A DNA stretch of 64,000 nucleotides from Aquipseudomonas ullengensis (GCF_014174475.1 NZ_JACJUD010000001.1:930001-994000); one strand, 5' to 3'. Shown: positions 34,147-43,000, numbered from the stretch's first letter. Translations and numbers: made by a program. Notes: generated by a model not told the origin, from the letters alone.

Positions 34147-35014
34147 GCAGGAAGGCCAGCACCTGGGCGGCGCTGCGCTGCGGGTGTTCCTGCATGAAGC
34201 AGTGCCCGCCTTCGACTTCCAGCGCCTGTACCTGCGCATTGAGCCCAGCCAGGCGCGCGGCCGACTGGCCGACGAAGGGGTAGGTCTTGTTGCCATGAAT
34301 CAGCAGGGTCGGCGTGCTCACCTTGCCCAGCGACGGCCACAGGCGCTTGGGGAAGCTGCTGAAGATGTCCACCTCGCGGCTGGGCCGGCACTTCAGCTCG
34401 ACGCCGCCGTCGGCAGCATCCTTCATCGCATGGTCGATATAGGCCTGCAGCGCCGCATCATCCCAGCCGCGGAAAATCCCGCGACCCTGCAGCAGGGAGA
34501 ACGCCGTGGCGCGATCCGGCCAGTGGGTGCGGCGCCCCGCCGACTTCTTCGCCATGACGTTGCGCCGGTGCAGGCCGAGCAGTTCCGACAGCGCCATCAC
34601 GCCGATCATAGGCCGGCTGAACAACACCGGATCGAGCAGCACGGCGCGGCGGAACAGCTGTGGATGGCGCGCCAGGATCAGGCTGGTGAGCACCCCGCCG
34701 AAGCTGTGGCCAAGGGCGTAGCGCGGCACGTCGCCGAATATCCCGCGCCCGGCCTCGAACGCTTCAACCGCCAGTTCGGCGCTGCGGTTCCAGCCGTGGA
34801 AGCGGCCACCGTGCTCGGTGTCGCCATGTCCCTGCGCATCGCACAGCCACAGGTCGAAATGCTCGGCCAGGCTCGCCAGCATCGGCTCGTAGGTACGCCC
34901 GCAGAAGCCGTTGCCATGGAGAAAATGCAGCAGCGGCTTGCCCGATGGCGGCGTGTGCCAGCCGCTCAGGGTGAAGCCGGCGGAAGTCGGATGGGACCAG
35001 GGAATCAGGTGCAT
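34139..35014 (-). CDS. Alpha/beta hydrolase
   Basis: This 291-residue soluble hydrolase has an oxyanion region LHFLHGNGFCGRTYEPML, the nucleophile elbow GHSFGG, a late Asp/Glu strand (TPTLLIHGNKTYPFVG) and the catalytic His in VEGGHCFMQE. No signal peptide. The substrate is unknown; the fold covers esterases, lipases and haloperoxidases. It lies 54 bp downstream of a second alpha/beta hydrolase on the same strand and is coupled to the DUF7079 gene after it, so three genes probably form one operon. Confidence 0.88.
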   Translation of the reverse strand: MHLIPWSHPTSAGFTLSGWHTPPSGKPLLHFLHGNGFCGRTYEPMLASLAEHFDLWLCDAQGHGDTEHGGRFHGWNRSAELAVEAFEAGRGIFGDVPRYALGHSFGGVLTSLILARHPQLFRRAVLLDPVLFSRPMIGVMALSELLGLHRRNVMAKKSAGRRTHWPDRATAFSLLQGRGIFRGWDDAALQAYIDHAMKDAADGGVELKCRPSREVDIFSSFPKRLWPSLGKVSTPTLLIHGNKTYPFVGQSAARLAGLNAQVQALEVEGGHCFMQEHPQRSAAQVLAFLRD

Positions 35015-35068
35015 GGGAAACGCCGCAGAGAATGTCTTCGGCTAGTGTAACGACGCACCTGGGCCGCG

Positions 35069-35869
35069 TCAGGCCGGTAAAGCCGCCGAATGTTCGGCGA
35101 TAAATTCCTCGAGTAGCAGGTTCAGCCGCTCCGGCTGGTCCAGTGGCGTGGCATGGCCGGAGTCCTCGACCACCTCCAGGTGGGCGTTGCGCAGTTGCGC
35201 CACGTAGGCCTCCTTGACCGCCACCGGGGTGTAGTCGCGATCGCCACACACCACCAGCAGCGGCGTTTCCACCTGCGCCACCGCCGGCAGGGTCGACCAG
35301 CCGGGAATCGCGCGCATGGCGTGCATATAAGAGACGGGGTCATTGCCGGCAATGCGCTGTGCCACCAGCTCGCGCAGTGCTTGCTGCTCCGGCTTCGGGA
35401 AGAGTTTGCCGGCCAGCATCCGCGCCAGCCCCGGCAGGCCGAACAGGCGCACCAGGCCCAGGCGCAACCAGACTTGAGTGCGCACCTTCCAGGAGTCGAC
35501 GACGAAGCTGGGCGCGCTGTTAATCACCACCGCTGCGCGCACCAGTTGCGGCTGCTCGGTGAGCAACTGGAAGGTGAGCATGCCGCCCATGGAAATCCCC
35601 ACGACGATGCACGGGTCGATGGCCATGGCGTGGATGAAGTCCGCCACATCGCCGGCCAGTTCGCTCATGTTCACCGGCGCCCGCAGCGGCTCGCTCTCGC
35701 CATGACCGCGTACGTCCAGGGCCAGTACCCGACAGCAGCGTGCCAGGTGCTCGATCTGCGGTTGCCAGTCGAGCAGCGAAGAGCCCAGGCCGTGCAACAG
35801 CAACACCGGATAGCCGCGGCCTTTATCGATATAAGCAAAGCGCCCCCCGGGCAAGTCCAGATAATCCAT
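35069..35869 (-). CDS. Alpha/beta hydrolase
   Basis: This 266-residue hydrolase has LLLHGLGSSLLDWQ (oxyanion), ALDVRGHGESE, nucleophile elbow VGISMGG (Ser in GISMG), Asp in VVCGDRDYTPV, and His in EDSGHATPLDQPE. It resembles BioH/3-oxoadipate enol-lactonase-like esterases. No signal peptide. It is first of a probable three-gene operon and divergent from the TetR regulator, with a near-perfect palindrome in the shared control region. Regulation by that TetR protein is likely. Substrate not known; the nearby PHA depolymerase makes hydroxy-fatty esters one possibility. Confidence 0.88.
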   Translation of the reverse strand: MDYLDLPGGRFAYIDKGRGYPVLLLHGLGSSLLDWQPQIEHLARCCRVLALDVRGHGESEPLRAPVNMSELAGDVADFIHAMAIDPCIVVGISMGGMLTFQLLTEQPQLVRAAVVINSAPSFVVDSWKVRTQVWLRLGLVRLFGLPGLARMLAGKLFPKPEQQALRELVAQRIAGNDPVSYMHAMRAIPGWSTLPAVAQVETPLLVVCGDRDYTPVAVKEAYVAQLRNAHLEVVEDSGHATPLDQPERLNLLLEEFIAEHSAALPA

Positions 35870-35910
35870 TGTTCATGCATCCCTTATTTAATCGACGGCA
35901 ATAAAAGTCC

Positions 35911-35931
35911 ATATCCGATTAATTCGGATAT
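35911..35931. promoter_or_regulatory. Palindrome in the hydrolase/TetR divergent region
   Basis: Arms ATATCCGA (35911-35918) and TCGGATAT (35924-35931) are exact complements around TTAAT. It lies 41 bp before the hydrolase start. Size and symmetry fit a TetR-dimer operator; the regulator is encoded 124 bp to the right. Confidence 0.6.
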
Positions 35932-36054
35932 TCATCAAAGTTGTGTTATCGGCTAACTATTCGAAACTTACCCAGTGGCCAACACTGGTAATTTGCCTTG
36001 CCCCGGTAAACCCCCTGGAACTAGAATCGACGAGCGCCGTTTCGAGAACCGTTC

Positions 36055-36675
36055 ATGTACAACATCGCCAGTCCCACCCAGGCACGCAGCAAGAAAGCGC
36101 TGGAACGTTTCCTCAACGTTGCCGCCGATCTGCTGGCGAGCAACCAGTTCGAAGAAACCGGCATTTCGCAGATCGCCCAGCTCGCCGAATCCTCGGTCGG
36201 CACCTTCTACCGCCTGCTCGGCGACAAGGACGTGCTGCTCTATACCGTGCACGAACGCTTCGTCGAGGACGGCCGCGCCGCCGTCGACAAACTGGTGTCC
36301 GAGCTCGCCAGCAGCGACCTGCCGCTGGCCGCGCAGATCGAGGGTTTCATCCAGGGTGTGATCCTGTTGTTCCGTGGCAGTGAAGGCCTGCTCCGCGCCC
36401 TGGTTCGCCGCAGTTCGGTCGACCTGCAATTTCGCCAGCGCTTCCACCAGCTCAACGCCTACATCGGTCAGGCCTTCTGCCGGATCGCCCTGGCCCGCAA
36501 GCAGGAGCTGGGGCACCCACATCCGGAACAAGCCGCCGACCTCGGCGCCCATCTGCTGCTGGCCGGGATGAACTACTTCACCATGGTCGGCAGCATGGGT
36601 GTAACACCACCGGAAGTTGTGCCGGGGGAACTTTCCCGGCTTATCTGCAGTTACCTTCAAGTTCCCCACGCCTAA
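36055..36675 (+). CDS. TetR-family transcriptional regulator
   Basis: This 206-residue regulator has an N-terminal helix-turn-helix (SKKALERFLNVAADLLASNQFEETGISQIAQLAESSVGTFYRLLGDKDVLL, about 12-62). The all-helical ligand domain that follows contains LLRALVRRSSVDLQFRQRFH. It has FYRLLGDK where FYRHF/YYHF is more usual. It is divergent from the two-hydrolase operon and convergent with the DUF1329/DUF1302 pair. It probably represses the hydrolase operon through the palindrome between them, and may also control the DUF1302 promoter, which carries a related TCGGAAC palindrome. Confidence 0.92.
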   Translation: MYNIASPTQARSKKALERFLNVAADLLASNQFEETGISQIAQLAESSVGTFYRLLGDKDVLLYTVHERFVEDGRAAVDKLVSELASSDLPLAAQIEGFIQGVILLFRGSEGLLRALVRRSSVDLQFRQRFHQLNAYIGQAFCRIALARKQELGHPHPEQAADLGAHLLLAGMNYFTMVGSMGVTPPEVVPGELSRLICSYLQVPHA

Positions 36676-36698
36676 TCCTTTTGTATTAACCCCGGTAA

Positions 36699-38060
36699 TT
36701 AACGACGGCTGTCTCGGCGTAATTGCGCCGGGGTGAAGTCGTTGGGTTTCAATGCCACATTGAATTGATCGGCCGGTTCTTCATTGGACAATATGCCAAT
36801 TACATAACGGCCGCCGATCAGGTCATATACGGCATCGCCCTTGGTCCACAGCAGCGGCTGGTCATACATGTTCAGCGTGTAGGACTCGCCCAGGCGCCAG
36901 AGGTTGTCGCGGTTGTCGTAATGGTCGACCACCAGGATCTGGTAGCTGTCCTCGTCGAAGTACATGTCGCGGCGTTTGTACTGGTGGCGCTGGCCTTCCT
37001 TCAGCGTGGCTTGCACGTGCCACACGCGGTGCAGCTCGTAGCGCAGCAGGTCCGGATTGACGTGGCCGGGTTTGACGATGTCGCTGTACTTGTTGGTCTT
37101 GGACGCGAAGCGGTAGCTGTTGTAGGGCACGTACAGCTCTTCCTTGCCCACCAGCTTCCAGTCGTACTTGTCCGGCGCGCCGGAGAACATGTCGAAGTTG
37201 TCGGTGGTGCGCATGCCTTCGGAGGCGGTGCCGGGCGAGTCGTAGGCCACGTTCGGCGTACGTCGCACACGGCGTTGGCCGGCGGCGTAGAGCCAGGCCA
37301 GACGCGGTTCCTTGACCTGGTTGACGGTCTCGTGGACCAGCAGTTCGGTGCCGGCCAGGCGCGCCGGTGCCAGCACCGACTGGCGGAAGTAGAACAGCAC
37401 ATTGCCGTTGTCCTTGGCGTGGTTGCCGGCGTCCTGGTTGAACAGGAACAGGTCCTCGATCTGGGTCATGAAGTAGTCGCCGCTGGCGTGCGGCACGGCC
37501 TGGGCGTAATAGCGTTTGACGCTGTCACCGCGATAACGCACCAGGTGGTTCCACAGCACTTCCAGGCCCGACTGCGGGATCGGGAATGGCGTGGCGGTGT
37601 GGAAGTCGGCGATGCCGTTGCCCTGCTCGATCAGCTTGGCCGTGGTGGCGTTGCCCTTGATCGCCTCGTACACCTTCTCCGGGTAGGACGCCGAGCGATG
37701 GCTCGGGTAGACCTGCAGTTTCCAGCTCTCGGGGTAGCGTTCGAGCATGGCCCGCTGGCCGGGGCTGAGGTTCTTGCTGTACTGCGCGGCGTTGGCGCGG
37801 GTGATGCTGAACAGCGGCTGCTCGGACGCGTAGGGGTCCTGGTAGCCACGGGTCGGGTCGAAGGCGTCGCTTTTCTGCGCCAGGCCACCGTCCCAGGCCG
37901 GAATGGTGCCGGCGGCGTTGCCGGCTTTCTCCGCGCCCAGCGGGGTGAGGTCGCGACCCAGGCGCGCGGCCTGGCTGGCATCGACCTGGGCCTGCACCAG
38001 CGGCGCGATCAGCAGGCTGCCGAGCAGCAGGCCGGCGTGTACGAATCCTGATTTGAGCAT
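36699..38060 (-). CDS. DUF1329 exported protein
   Basis: This 453-residue protein has a signal peptide (MLKSGFVHAGLLLGSLLIAPLVQA). The DUF1329 body has ARLGRDLTPLGAEKAGNAAGTIPAWDGG near the N-terminus and YNSYRF, DPDLLRYELHRVWHVQATLKEGQRHQY and MYFDEDSYQILVVDHYD later. DUF1329 proteins are LolA/LppX-like lipid-carrier-type periplasmic or outer-membrane proteins, always next to a DUF1302 gene. ATG 38060 is chosen because AGAAGGGA lies nine bases upstream; Met at 38069 is too close to it. It follows DUF1302 by 16 bp. The pair is thought to handle hydrophobic compounds at the outer membrane, often near RND exporters, but none is here. Confidence 0.9.
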   Translation of the reverse strand: MLKSGFVHAGLLLGSLLIAPLVQAQVDASQAARLGRDLTPLGAEKAGNAAGTIPAWDGGLAQKSDAFDPTRGYQDPYASEQPLFSITRANAAQYSKNLSPGQRAMLERYPESWKLQVYPSHRSASYPEKVYEAIKGNATTAKLIEQGNGIADFHTATPFPIPQSGLEVLWNHLVRYRGDSVKRYYAQAVPHASGDYFMTQIEDLFLFNQDAGNHAKDNGNVLFYFRQSVLAPARLAGTELLVHETVNQVKEPRLAWLYAAGQRRVRRTPNVAYDSPGTASEGMRTTDNFDMFSGAPDKYDWKLVGKEELYVPYNSYRFASKTNKYSDIVKPGHVNPDLLRYELHRVWHVQATLKEGQRHQYKRRDMYFDEDSYQILVVDHYDNRDNLWRLGESYTLNMYDQPLLWTKGDAVYDLIGGRYVIGILSNEEPADQFNVALKPNDFTPAQLRRDSRR

Positions 38061-38076
38061 GACGTTCATTCCCTTC

Positions 38077-39837
38077 TCAAAAACTGTATTTGACGTTGAA
38101 GCTGAGGAAGTCACGGTCGGTGCGCTTGTTCGACACGCCGCCACCGCTGTAGCCGACGTACTTGGCGCCGACCGTCAGGGACTCCTTGTAGATGGCGTCC
38201 AACCCCAGGGAATAGCTCTGTGCTTCCTCATCCAGGCCATTGGTGAGCTGCGGCGCGACCCCGTTGATGCTGTATTGGTAGCTGACGCTGGGCACCAGGT
38301 TCACCAGGTTGAGCACGTTGCTGTAGGTCAGGCTCATGCTGGTCTGCACGCCATAGGCGCTGCTGGTGGCTTCGTAGTAGTCGATATCCGATTCCAGGCC
38401 CTGCACCCGGCTGGCGACCAGCTCGGAGAACCAGGTGGCGGAGCCCGCACCGAGGAAGCCGGTGAAGTTGTAGATGGTCGCCAGCGAGGCCTGGTACATG
38501 TCCTTCTCGCGGTAGCCATCGAGCTGGCTGCCCACCGGCAGACCATCGGGATTGAGCAGAGCGACGGGCAGGTATTCGTTGAGGCCGAGGGCGATTGGCG
38601 AGTCCGGGCGATAGCTCAGCTCACCGGCCACGGACAGGCCATTGAAGATGCTCTCGCCGCCGATCGAGGTGTTGAAGCTGATACCGAGCAGGTCGCGCTT
38701 CTCCAGGTACTCGGCGTAGTAGTGCGAGCTGCTGGCATCGGGCAGCGCCCCGACGGCGGGCAGCACCAGCGGCTGGCCGACGGTCATGCCGAGCATCGGC
38801 ACCTGCATGTTGTAGCGCAGGTAGTAGAAGCCCAGCTCGGTGTCGTTCAGTTCCGGCACGAACCAGCGCAGGGCCAGGCCGTACTGCGCCGAATCATCGC
38901 CATCGATGTCCTGGCTGCGGGTCATGAAAGTAGTCGGCAGGTAGCCGCGCAACAGGTCGTTGACGAACCCTGGCGCCAGGCTGTCGGCATAGGCCTGGGC
39001 GGCCGCCGGGTTGTCGAAGGCCATCGCGTTGCCGGCCAGGCCGGTAGCCTGTTCCTGCAGGGGTGAAACGGAAAGGTAGTCGCAGCCTTCGCCAAGCGGA
39101 TCGAGGGTCGAATAGTAGGTGCCGCACGGGTCGATCTTCGACGCTTCCCAGGCTTTGCCGGGCTGCCAGTAGCCTTCCACCGAGAGGTTGTCGCGCAGCT
39201 CGTAGGAGCTGTAGATCATGAAGGTCGGCATGTAGGCCTCCTTCACTTCCGAACCGGGTGCGCGCAGGGCGTTGATGTCCACCGGGTTGGTTGCGCCGAT
39301 GCCGTTCTGATAGAACAGCGACTCGCCCCAGTTGATCACCTGGCGGCCGAGGCGGGCGTTGAGGTCGCGCTCGTTGACGGTCCAGCTGCCATACACGAAG
39401 GCGTCCAGCAGGTCGGCGCTGGAGCCGGCTTCGTCGAGGCCGTCGTCGCTGATCTGCCGATGGCTGCGTTCGTCATCTTCCAGTTCGAAGTCGTTGAAGG
39501 CGCGACCCCGGACGAACAGGCCGAAGCGATCCTGGTAGCGCAGGTCCATCTCCGAGACGACCTTGGCCACCTCGGAAAACAGCTCGCCCTTGCGGAAATT
39601 GAGGTTGCCGTCGTCGGAGTTGATCAGCCCCGCGTTGCTGCCGCTACCGCCGTTGGCACGGGCGATCAGCTTGTCGTCCTGGCCTTCCATGCGGTAGCTG
39701 ACGCCGTAGGACAGGGTGGTATCCAGCGACGTGGTCCAGTCTCCCGAGCGGACCTGAAATGCCTGTGCTGCCCCTATTGGCAGGGTACCGAGCAGTGCCA
39801 GGCCGGCTAGCGCCAGGCCTCTTCCTTGTTGGGTCAC
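38077..39837 (-). CDS. DUF1302 outer-membrane beta-barrel protein
   Basis: This 586-residue protein has a signal peptide (MTQQGRGLALAGLALLGTLPIGAAQA) and the DUF1302 opening FQVRSGDWTTSLDTTLSYGVSYRMEGQD. Many amphipathic beta strands follow, ending in an outer-membrane C-terminal motif (DFLSFNVKYSF, terminal Phe). Conserved parts include RLGRQVINWGESLFYQNGIG and ALRAPGSEVKEAYMP. It is a probable barrel in the outer membrane, partnered by the DUF1329 protein downstream. The promoter region holds a TCGGAAC/GTTCCGA palindrome 31 bp before the start. Transport of hydrophobic substrate is inferred only. Confidence 0.9.
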   Translation of the reverse strand: MTQQGRGLALAGLALLGTLPIGAAQAFQVRSGDWTTSLDTTLSYGVSYRMEGQDDKLIARANGGSGSNAGLINSDDGNLNFRKGELFSEVAKVVSEMDLRYQDRFGLFVRGRAFNDFELEDDERSHRQISDDGLDEAGSSADLLDAFVYGSWTVNERDLNARLGRQVINWGESLFYQNGIGATNPVDINALRAPGSEVKEAYMPTFMIYSSYELRDNLSVEGYWQPGKAWEASKIDPCGTYYSTLDPLGEGCDYLSVSPLQEQATGLAGNAMAFDNPAAAQAYADSLAPGFVNDLLRGYLPTTFMTRSQDIDGDDSAQYGLALRWFVPELNDTELGFYYLRYNMQVPMLGMTVGQPLVLPAVGALPDASSSHYYAEYLEKRDLLGISFNTSIGGESIFNGLSVAGELSYRPDSPIALGLNEYLPVALLNPDGLPVGSQLDGYREKDMYQASLATIYNFTGFLGAGSATWFSELVASRVQGLESDIDYYEATSSAYGVQTSMSLTYSNVLNLVNLVPSVSYQYSINGVAPQLTNGLDEEAQSYSLGLDAIYKESLTVGAKYVGYSGGGVSNKRTDRDFLSFNVKYSF

Positions 39838-40156
39838 GATGACCTCCAGCTGTTGTTTTTATCGGAATCGGAACATCGGTTCCGAATGAATTTAGCTGGA
39901 GTTCGAATGCCTGGCAAGTCGTCGCCAAGTAATTTTTAACAGGATCGATTCTGGCGCTTTATCGCAGTGCGACCGACCTGTAGCAGACGAATTTTCTTGT
40001 ACGCAAAGCGCAGGCTCTAGATCGGACTATTCACCCGTAACCCAGCAGGTAAATCGCCACAGCCCGCGCCAACCGTGAGCTTGCAGTACTTGACGGAATC
40101 GGAATTCCTGTTTCTATTTGTGTGGTTGTACCCACAATAACAACGGAGATCCCGCC
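39838..40156. promoter_or_regulatory. Divergent control region between DUF1302 and PHA depolymerase genes
   Basis: There is no gene here. It contains a palindrome (TCGGAAC at 39868-39874, GTTCCGA at 39879-39885) near the DUF1302 start. On the other side is a sigma70-like promoter, TTGACG (40090-40095), 17 bp, TCTATT (40113-40118), for the depolymerase, with a GGAATTCC palindrome (40101-40108) inside the spacer. CGGAATCGGAA occurs near both ends, which could reflect one regulator. Confidence 0.5.
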
Positions 40157-40996
40157 ATGCGCCTTTCCCCCTCCCTGCTTGGCTGCCTGCTGCTTTGCAC
40201 GGCCATGCTGCACACCACAGCCCAGGCCGAATCACGCTGCACCGACCGCGCCAAGACCCTGCTGAAACCCGCCGAAGTCAGCTGCAGCTATCGAACCACC
40301 TGGATCGATTCCGGCATCGTCGGCGCCCGCCAGGTGATCTACCAGACGCCAGTGGGCACACCGCCGGCCGGCGGCTGGCCAGTGGTGCTGATCTACCAGG
40401 GTTCGTTCTTCGCGCTCGACGACTTCACCTACACCAGCAACCTGCCCTTCGGCGGCTACTACGAAGGCAAGGTGATCCAGACCCTGCTCAACAACGGCTA
40501 TGCGGTGATCGCTCCGAGTGCGCCGGCGGACCTGTTCTGGCAAACCAACATTCCCGGCCTGGCCCAGGCCTATGAATTGACCACCGACTACGACTTCCTC
40601 GGCAACGTGCTGGACGCCATCGGCACCGGCCACTTCGGCCCGCTCAACGCCCAGCGCCAGTACGCCACGGGCATCTCCAGCGGCGGCTACAACAGCAGCC
40701 GCATGGCCGTGTCCTTCCCCGGCAAGTTCCGCGCCCTGGCCGTGCAGTCCGGCTCGTATGCCACCTGCTCCGGGCCGCTGTGCGTGGTTCCGGAACTGCC
40801 GGCCGATCACCCGCCAACCCTGCTCCTGCATGGCTTCGTCGACAGCGTGGTGCCGTGGTGGAGCATGGACCTGTACTACGACCGCCTGCTCTACCAGGGC
40901 ATCGAAACCGCGCGCTACACCGAGCCCCTGGCCGGCCACGAATGGTTCGCCGCCTCGCCCGGCAAAGTCCTCGCCTGGTTCAACGCCCACCCGTGA
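40157..40996 (+). CDS. phaZ: Extracellular medium-chain-length PHA depolymerase
   Basis: This 279-residue secreted hydrolase has a signal peptide (MRLSPSLLGCLLLCTAMLHTTAQA). The body has VIYQTPVGTPPAGGWPVVLIYQGSFF, NNGYAVIAPSAPADLFWQTN, the lipase box GISSGGY (Ser174), LLLHGFVDSVVPWW (Asp) and PLAGHEWFAA (His). This closely follows the extracellular PhaZ of P. fluorescens GK13, as I remember it, including total length. It would cleave medium-chain-length polyhydroxyalkanoate outside the cell. ATG 40157 follows ACGGAG. It is not part of an intracellular phaC-phaZ-phaD operon. Alone on its strand between a DUF1302 gene and a small membrane protein gene. Confidence 0.88.
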   Translation: MRLSPSLLGCLLLCTAMLHTTAQAESRCTDRAKTLLKPAEVSCSYRTTWIDSGIVGARQVIYQTPVGTPPAGGWPVVLIYQGSFFALDDFTYTSNLPFGGYYEGKVIQTLLNNGYAVIAPSAPADLFWQTNIPGLAQAYELTTDYDFLGNVLDAIGTGHFGPLNAQRQYATGISSGGYNSSRMAVSFPGKFRALAVQSGSYATCSGPLCVVPELPADHPPTLLLHGFVDSVVPWWSMDLYYDRLLYQGIETARYTEPLAGHEWFAASPGKVLAWFNAHP

Positions 40997-41069
40997 AAAA
41001 TTGCGCCCTTGCGCTAGGATAGGCAGCCCGGTTGCCTTCGTAACCGGGCCAACAGACAAGGACGCCCAC

Positions 41070-41402
41070 ATGCACACCCTGCGTGCTTCCGATTACGGCA
41101 GCTATATCGACTTCCTGCGCTTGCATCTCAACGCTCAGGGCATTGCCGCCGTCGCCTGCGATCAGGGTGCTTCCACCCGAGGCCACCGCTACCTGCTCCT
41201 GCTACCGCAAGATGCCGACCTGAACAATGCCCTACTGGTACTCCTGCAGGCCCCCAACGAACACCAATACCACTTGCAACGCCATTTCGCCTTGGAAGAT
41301 CGGCTGATTGCCTGGTGCCGCTCTGTCGCCGTGCGTCGTTTCAGCCTGTTGGTACTAGCGGTATTGCTGCTGGGGATGGGTGTGGAAGCGTTGATCAGCT
41401 AA
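41070..41402 (+). CDS. Hypothetical tail-anchored small protein
   Basis: This 110-residue protein starts MHTLRASDYGSYIDFLRLHL after an AAGGA Shine-Dalgarno. A soluble N-terminal domain is followed by a single C-terminal membrane helix (FSLLVLAVLLLGMGVEALI). No family recognised. The soluble part (LLLLPQDADLNNALLVLLQAP) looks like a small alpha/beta fold. It lies 73 bp after phaZ on the same strand and overlaps the end of the convergent COG0523 GTPase gene by 8 bp. Role unknown. Confidence 0.7.
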   Translation: MHTLRASDYGSYIDFLRLHLNAQGIAAVACDQGASTRGHRYLLLLPQDADLNNALLVLLQAPNEHQYHLQRHFALEDRLIAWCRSVAVRRFSLLVLAVLLLGMGVEALIS

Positions 41403-42360
41403 AACCACAATCCGCCATGCCCTGACGCAGAACAGCCTCGTCCTGCGCCTCACGGAAGATCAGCTCCAACCGCGAATCCTTGCGCCACTCGCTCTCACGC
41501 CAATGCAAGGACTCGCCCTCCAGTGCATTGGCCGACAGCCAGCCGGCATTGGTCTGCAACACCAGCTTGGCCCGGCGCCAGGGTAGCTCGCCCAGCCACT
41601 GCTGCACGCGCATCAGCTCGAAACGCTGGCTGGGGTGCCAGCGCCAACCGATGCTCCAACCCTCGGCCTGCTGCTGGATCTGGCAGATCGGCGTGCCAGG
41701 CTCCAGCCACAGCGCGCCAGGCGGGGTCACGCCCGTTGGCAGCGCCAGCTCGGCACCGCCCTCACCCGCCTTCGCCGCAAAACCCGGCAGCTGTTCGAAG
41801 CCCAGCAGGCCCTGACTCGTCCATACCCGTGGCAACTCTGGCAGCCGCTGCTGCAACTCGGCGCGCGCCCCCTCATCCAGCGCTTCGGCCTTGTTCAGCA
41901 CCAGCAAACCCATCTGCGCCAATGCCGCCTGTTGCACCTCGGCCAGCGGCTCACCCGCCGCCAGCGCGGCAGCATCCAACACCATGATGGCGGGTTGCAG
42001 GCTGAGCACGCCCTGCCAGGGCGGCTCGCTGAGCTGGCGCAGCAGTTCGGCGGGATGCCCAAGGCCGGACGGCTCGATCAGCAAGCGATGCGGGCGCGCC
42101 TTGCGCAGCAAGCGACCAAGCCCCACCTGAAACGGCGCACCATTCACACAGCACAGGCAGCCGCCTGGTACTTCGGCCAGGCCGATACCCTGTGAATCAG
42201 TGGTCAACAGGGCCGCATCCAGGCCGATCTGGCCGAATTCGTTGATCAGCACCGCCCAGCGTTCGTCCGCCGGTTTCTGCGCCATGAGCTGGCGGATCAG
42301 GCTGGTCTTGCCGGCGCCCAGCGGGCCGGCGATCAGATGAGTCGGGATATGGTTGAGCAT
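41395..42360 (-). CDS. COG0523/CobW-family GTPase (putative metallochaperone)
   Basis: This 321-residue G3E P-loop GTPase has Walker A GPLGAGKTSLI, the metal-binding GGCLCC motif, LIEPSGLGHP (switch II region), NKAE (guanine specificity) and a C-terminal CobW_C domain. COG0523 proteins insert or supply metals such as Zn or Co to client proteins. ATG 42360 is chosen, since the P-loop then starts at residue 12 as in the family. No Zur or riboswitch signature is visible upstream, so the metal cannot be inferred. It is divergent from the small secreted protein gene. Confidence 0.92.
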   Translation of the reverse strand: MLNHIPTHLIAGPLGAGKTSLIRQLMAQKPADERWAVLINEFGQIGLDAALLTTDSQGIGLAEVPGGCLCCVNGAPFQVGLGRLLRKARPHRLLIEPSGLGHPAELLRQLSEPPWQGVLSLQPAIMVLDAAALAAGEPLAEVQQAALAQMGLLVLNKAEALDEGARAELQQRLPELPRVWTSQGLLGFEQLPGFAAKAGEGGAELALPTGVTPPGALWLEPGTPICQIQQQAEGWSIGWRWHPSQRFELMRVQQWLGELPWRRAKLVLQTNAGWLSANALEGESLHWRESEWRKDSRLELIFREAQDEAVLRQGMADCGFS

Positions 42361-42431
42361 CTGCCTATGGTGCGGTTTTGCCGGCGCGCGGAAAAGGCTA
42401 AAGTCGCGGCTTTGATCAGGAGGTGGGCGGG

Positions 42432-42785
42432 ATGCGTGCGATTGCTGCAATGCTGTTGTTGGGCTTGGCCGGCCAGGCCTGGGGCGATGCCTGCGTGGTG
42501 CACAGCCAAGGCAACCAAGTGGATGTGAAAGTCTGCCAGCAGAACCGCAGCATCCCGCCCAACCTGTTCCGTGATGGCTTCTGCCAGCCACAACTGAAGG
42601 GCCAGAAGGTCGAGGTCAAATTCGTCGACCAATGCCCTACCGGCGCCTTCGGCGAATGCCGCAACGCCACCGTTTCGGGCATGCCCTACCAGCAAGACAT
42701 CTTCTACTACGGCGTCGCCACCGATGCGCGCTACCTGAAACCGGCCTGCGAGCAGCAGAGCAAAGGCGTGTGGATGGCGCGCTAA
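42432..42785 (+). CDS. Small secreted cysteine-rich protein
   Basis: This 117-residue protein has a signal peptide (MRAIAAMLLLGLAGQAWG). The mature part has six cysteines (DAC, KVC, GFC, DQC, GEC, PAC), enough for three disulfides. It has a strong Shine-Dalgarno (AGGAGGTG) six bases before ATG 42432, which rules out the overlapping GTG start. No family recognised. Periplasmic or secreted. It is divergent from the COG0523 gene, and no gene follows for about 630 bp. Confidence 0.75.
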   Translation: MRAIAAMLLLGLAGQAWGDACVVHSQGNQVDVKVCQQNRSIPPNLFRDGFCQPQLKGQKVEVKFVDQCPTGAFGECRNATVSGMPYQQDIFYYGVATDARYLKPACEQQSKGVWMAR

Positions 42786-42936
42786 GCGCCCCATATTCCT
42801 ACCGGTTACATCAGTGGCCAGGATTAGAAGGGTTTCACGTGGAACTGCCGCATTTGCTCGCCTGATCGCCGCTAGATACACGCTCGGGCCCAGCCTCCCG
42901 TGCGGCCCACTCGCCATGAGCATGAAGCCGTCGACC

Positions 42937-43000
42937 TGTAAGTGAGCTCCGCTCGCGAGGCTTTTGCGCGGCCGCTTCGCGAGCAGAGCTCACTCTTACA
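42937..43000. repeat. REP hairpin upstream of the T6SS operon
   Basis: The left arm, from TGTAAGTGAGCTC at 42937, pairs with GAGCTCACTCTTACA, which ends at 43000. The stem continues through GCTCGCGA/TCGCGAGC, with a mismatch and a small bulge. It is a diverged relative of the 28794-28860 REP. Confidence 0.7.
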
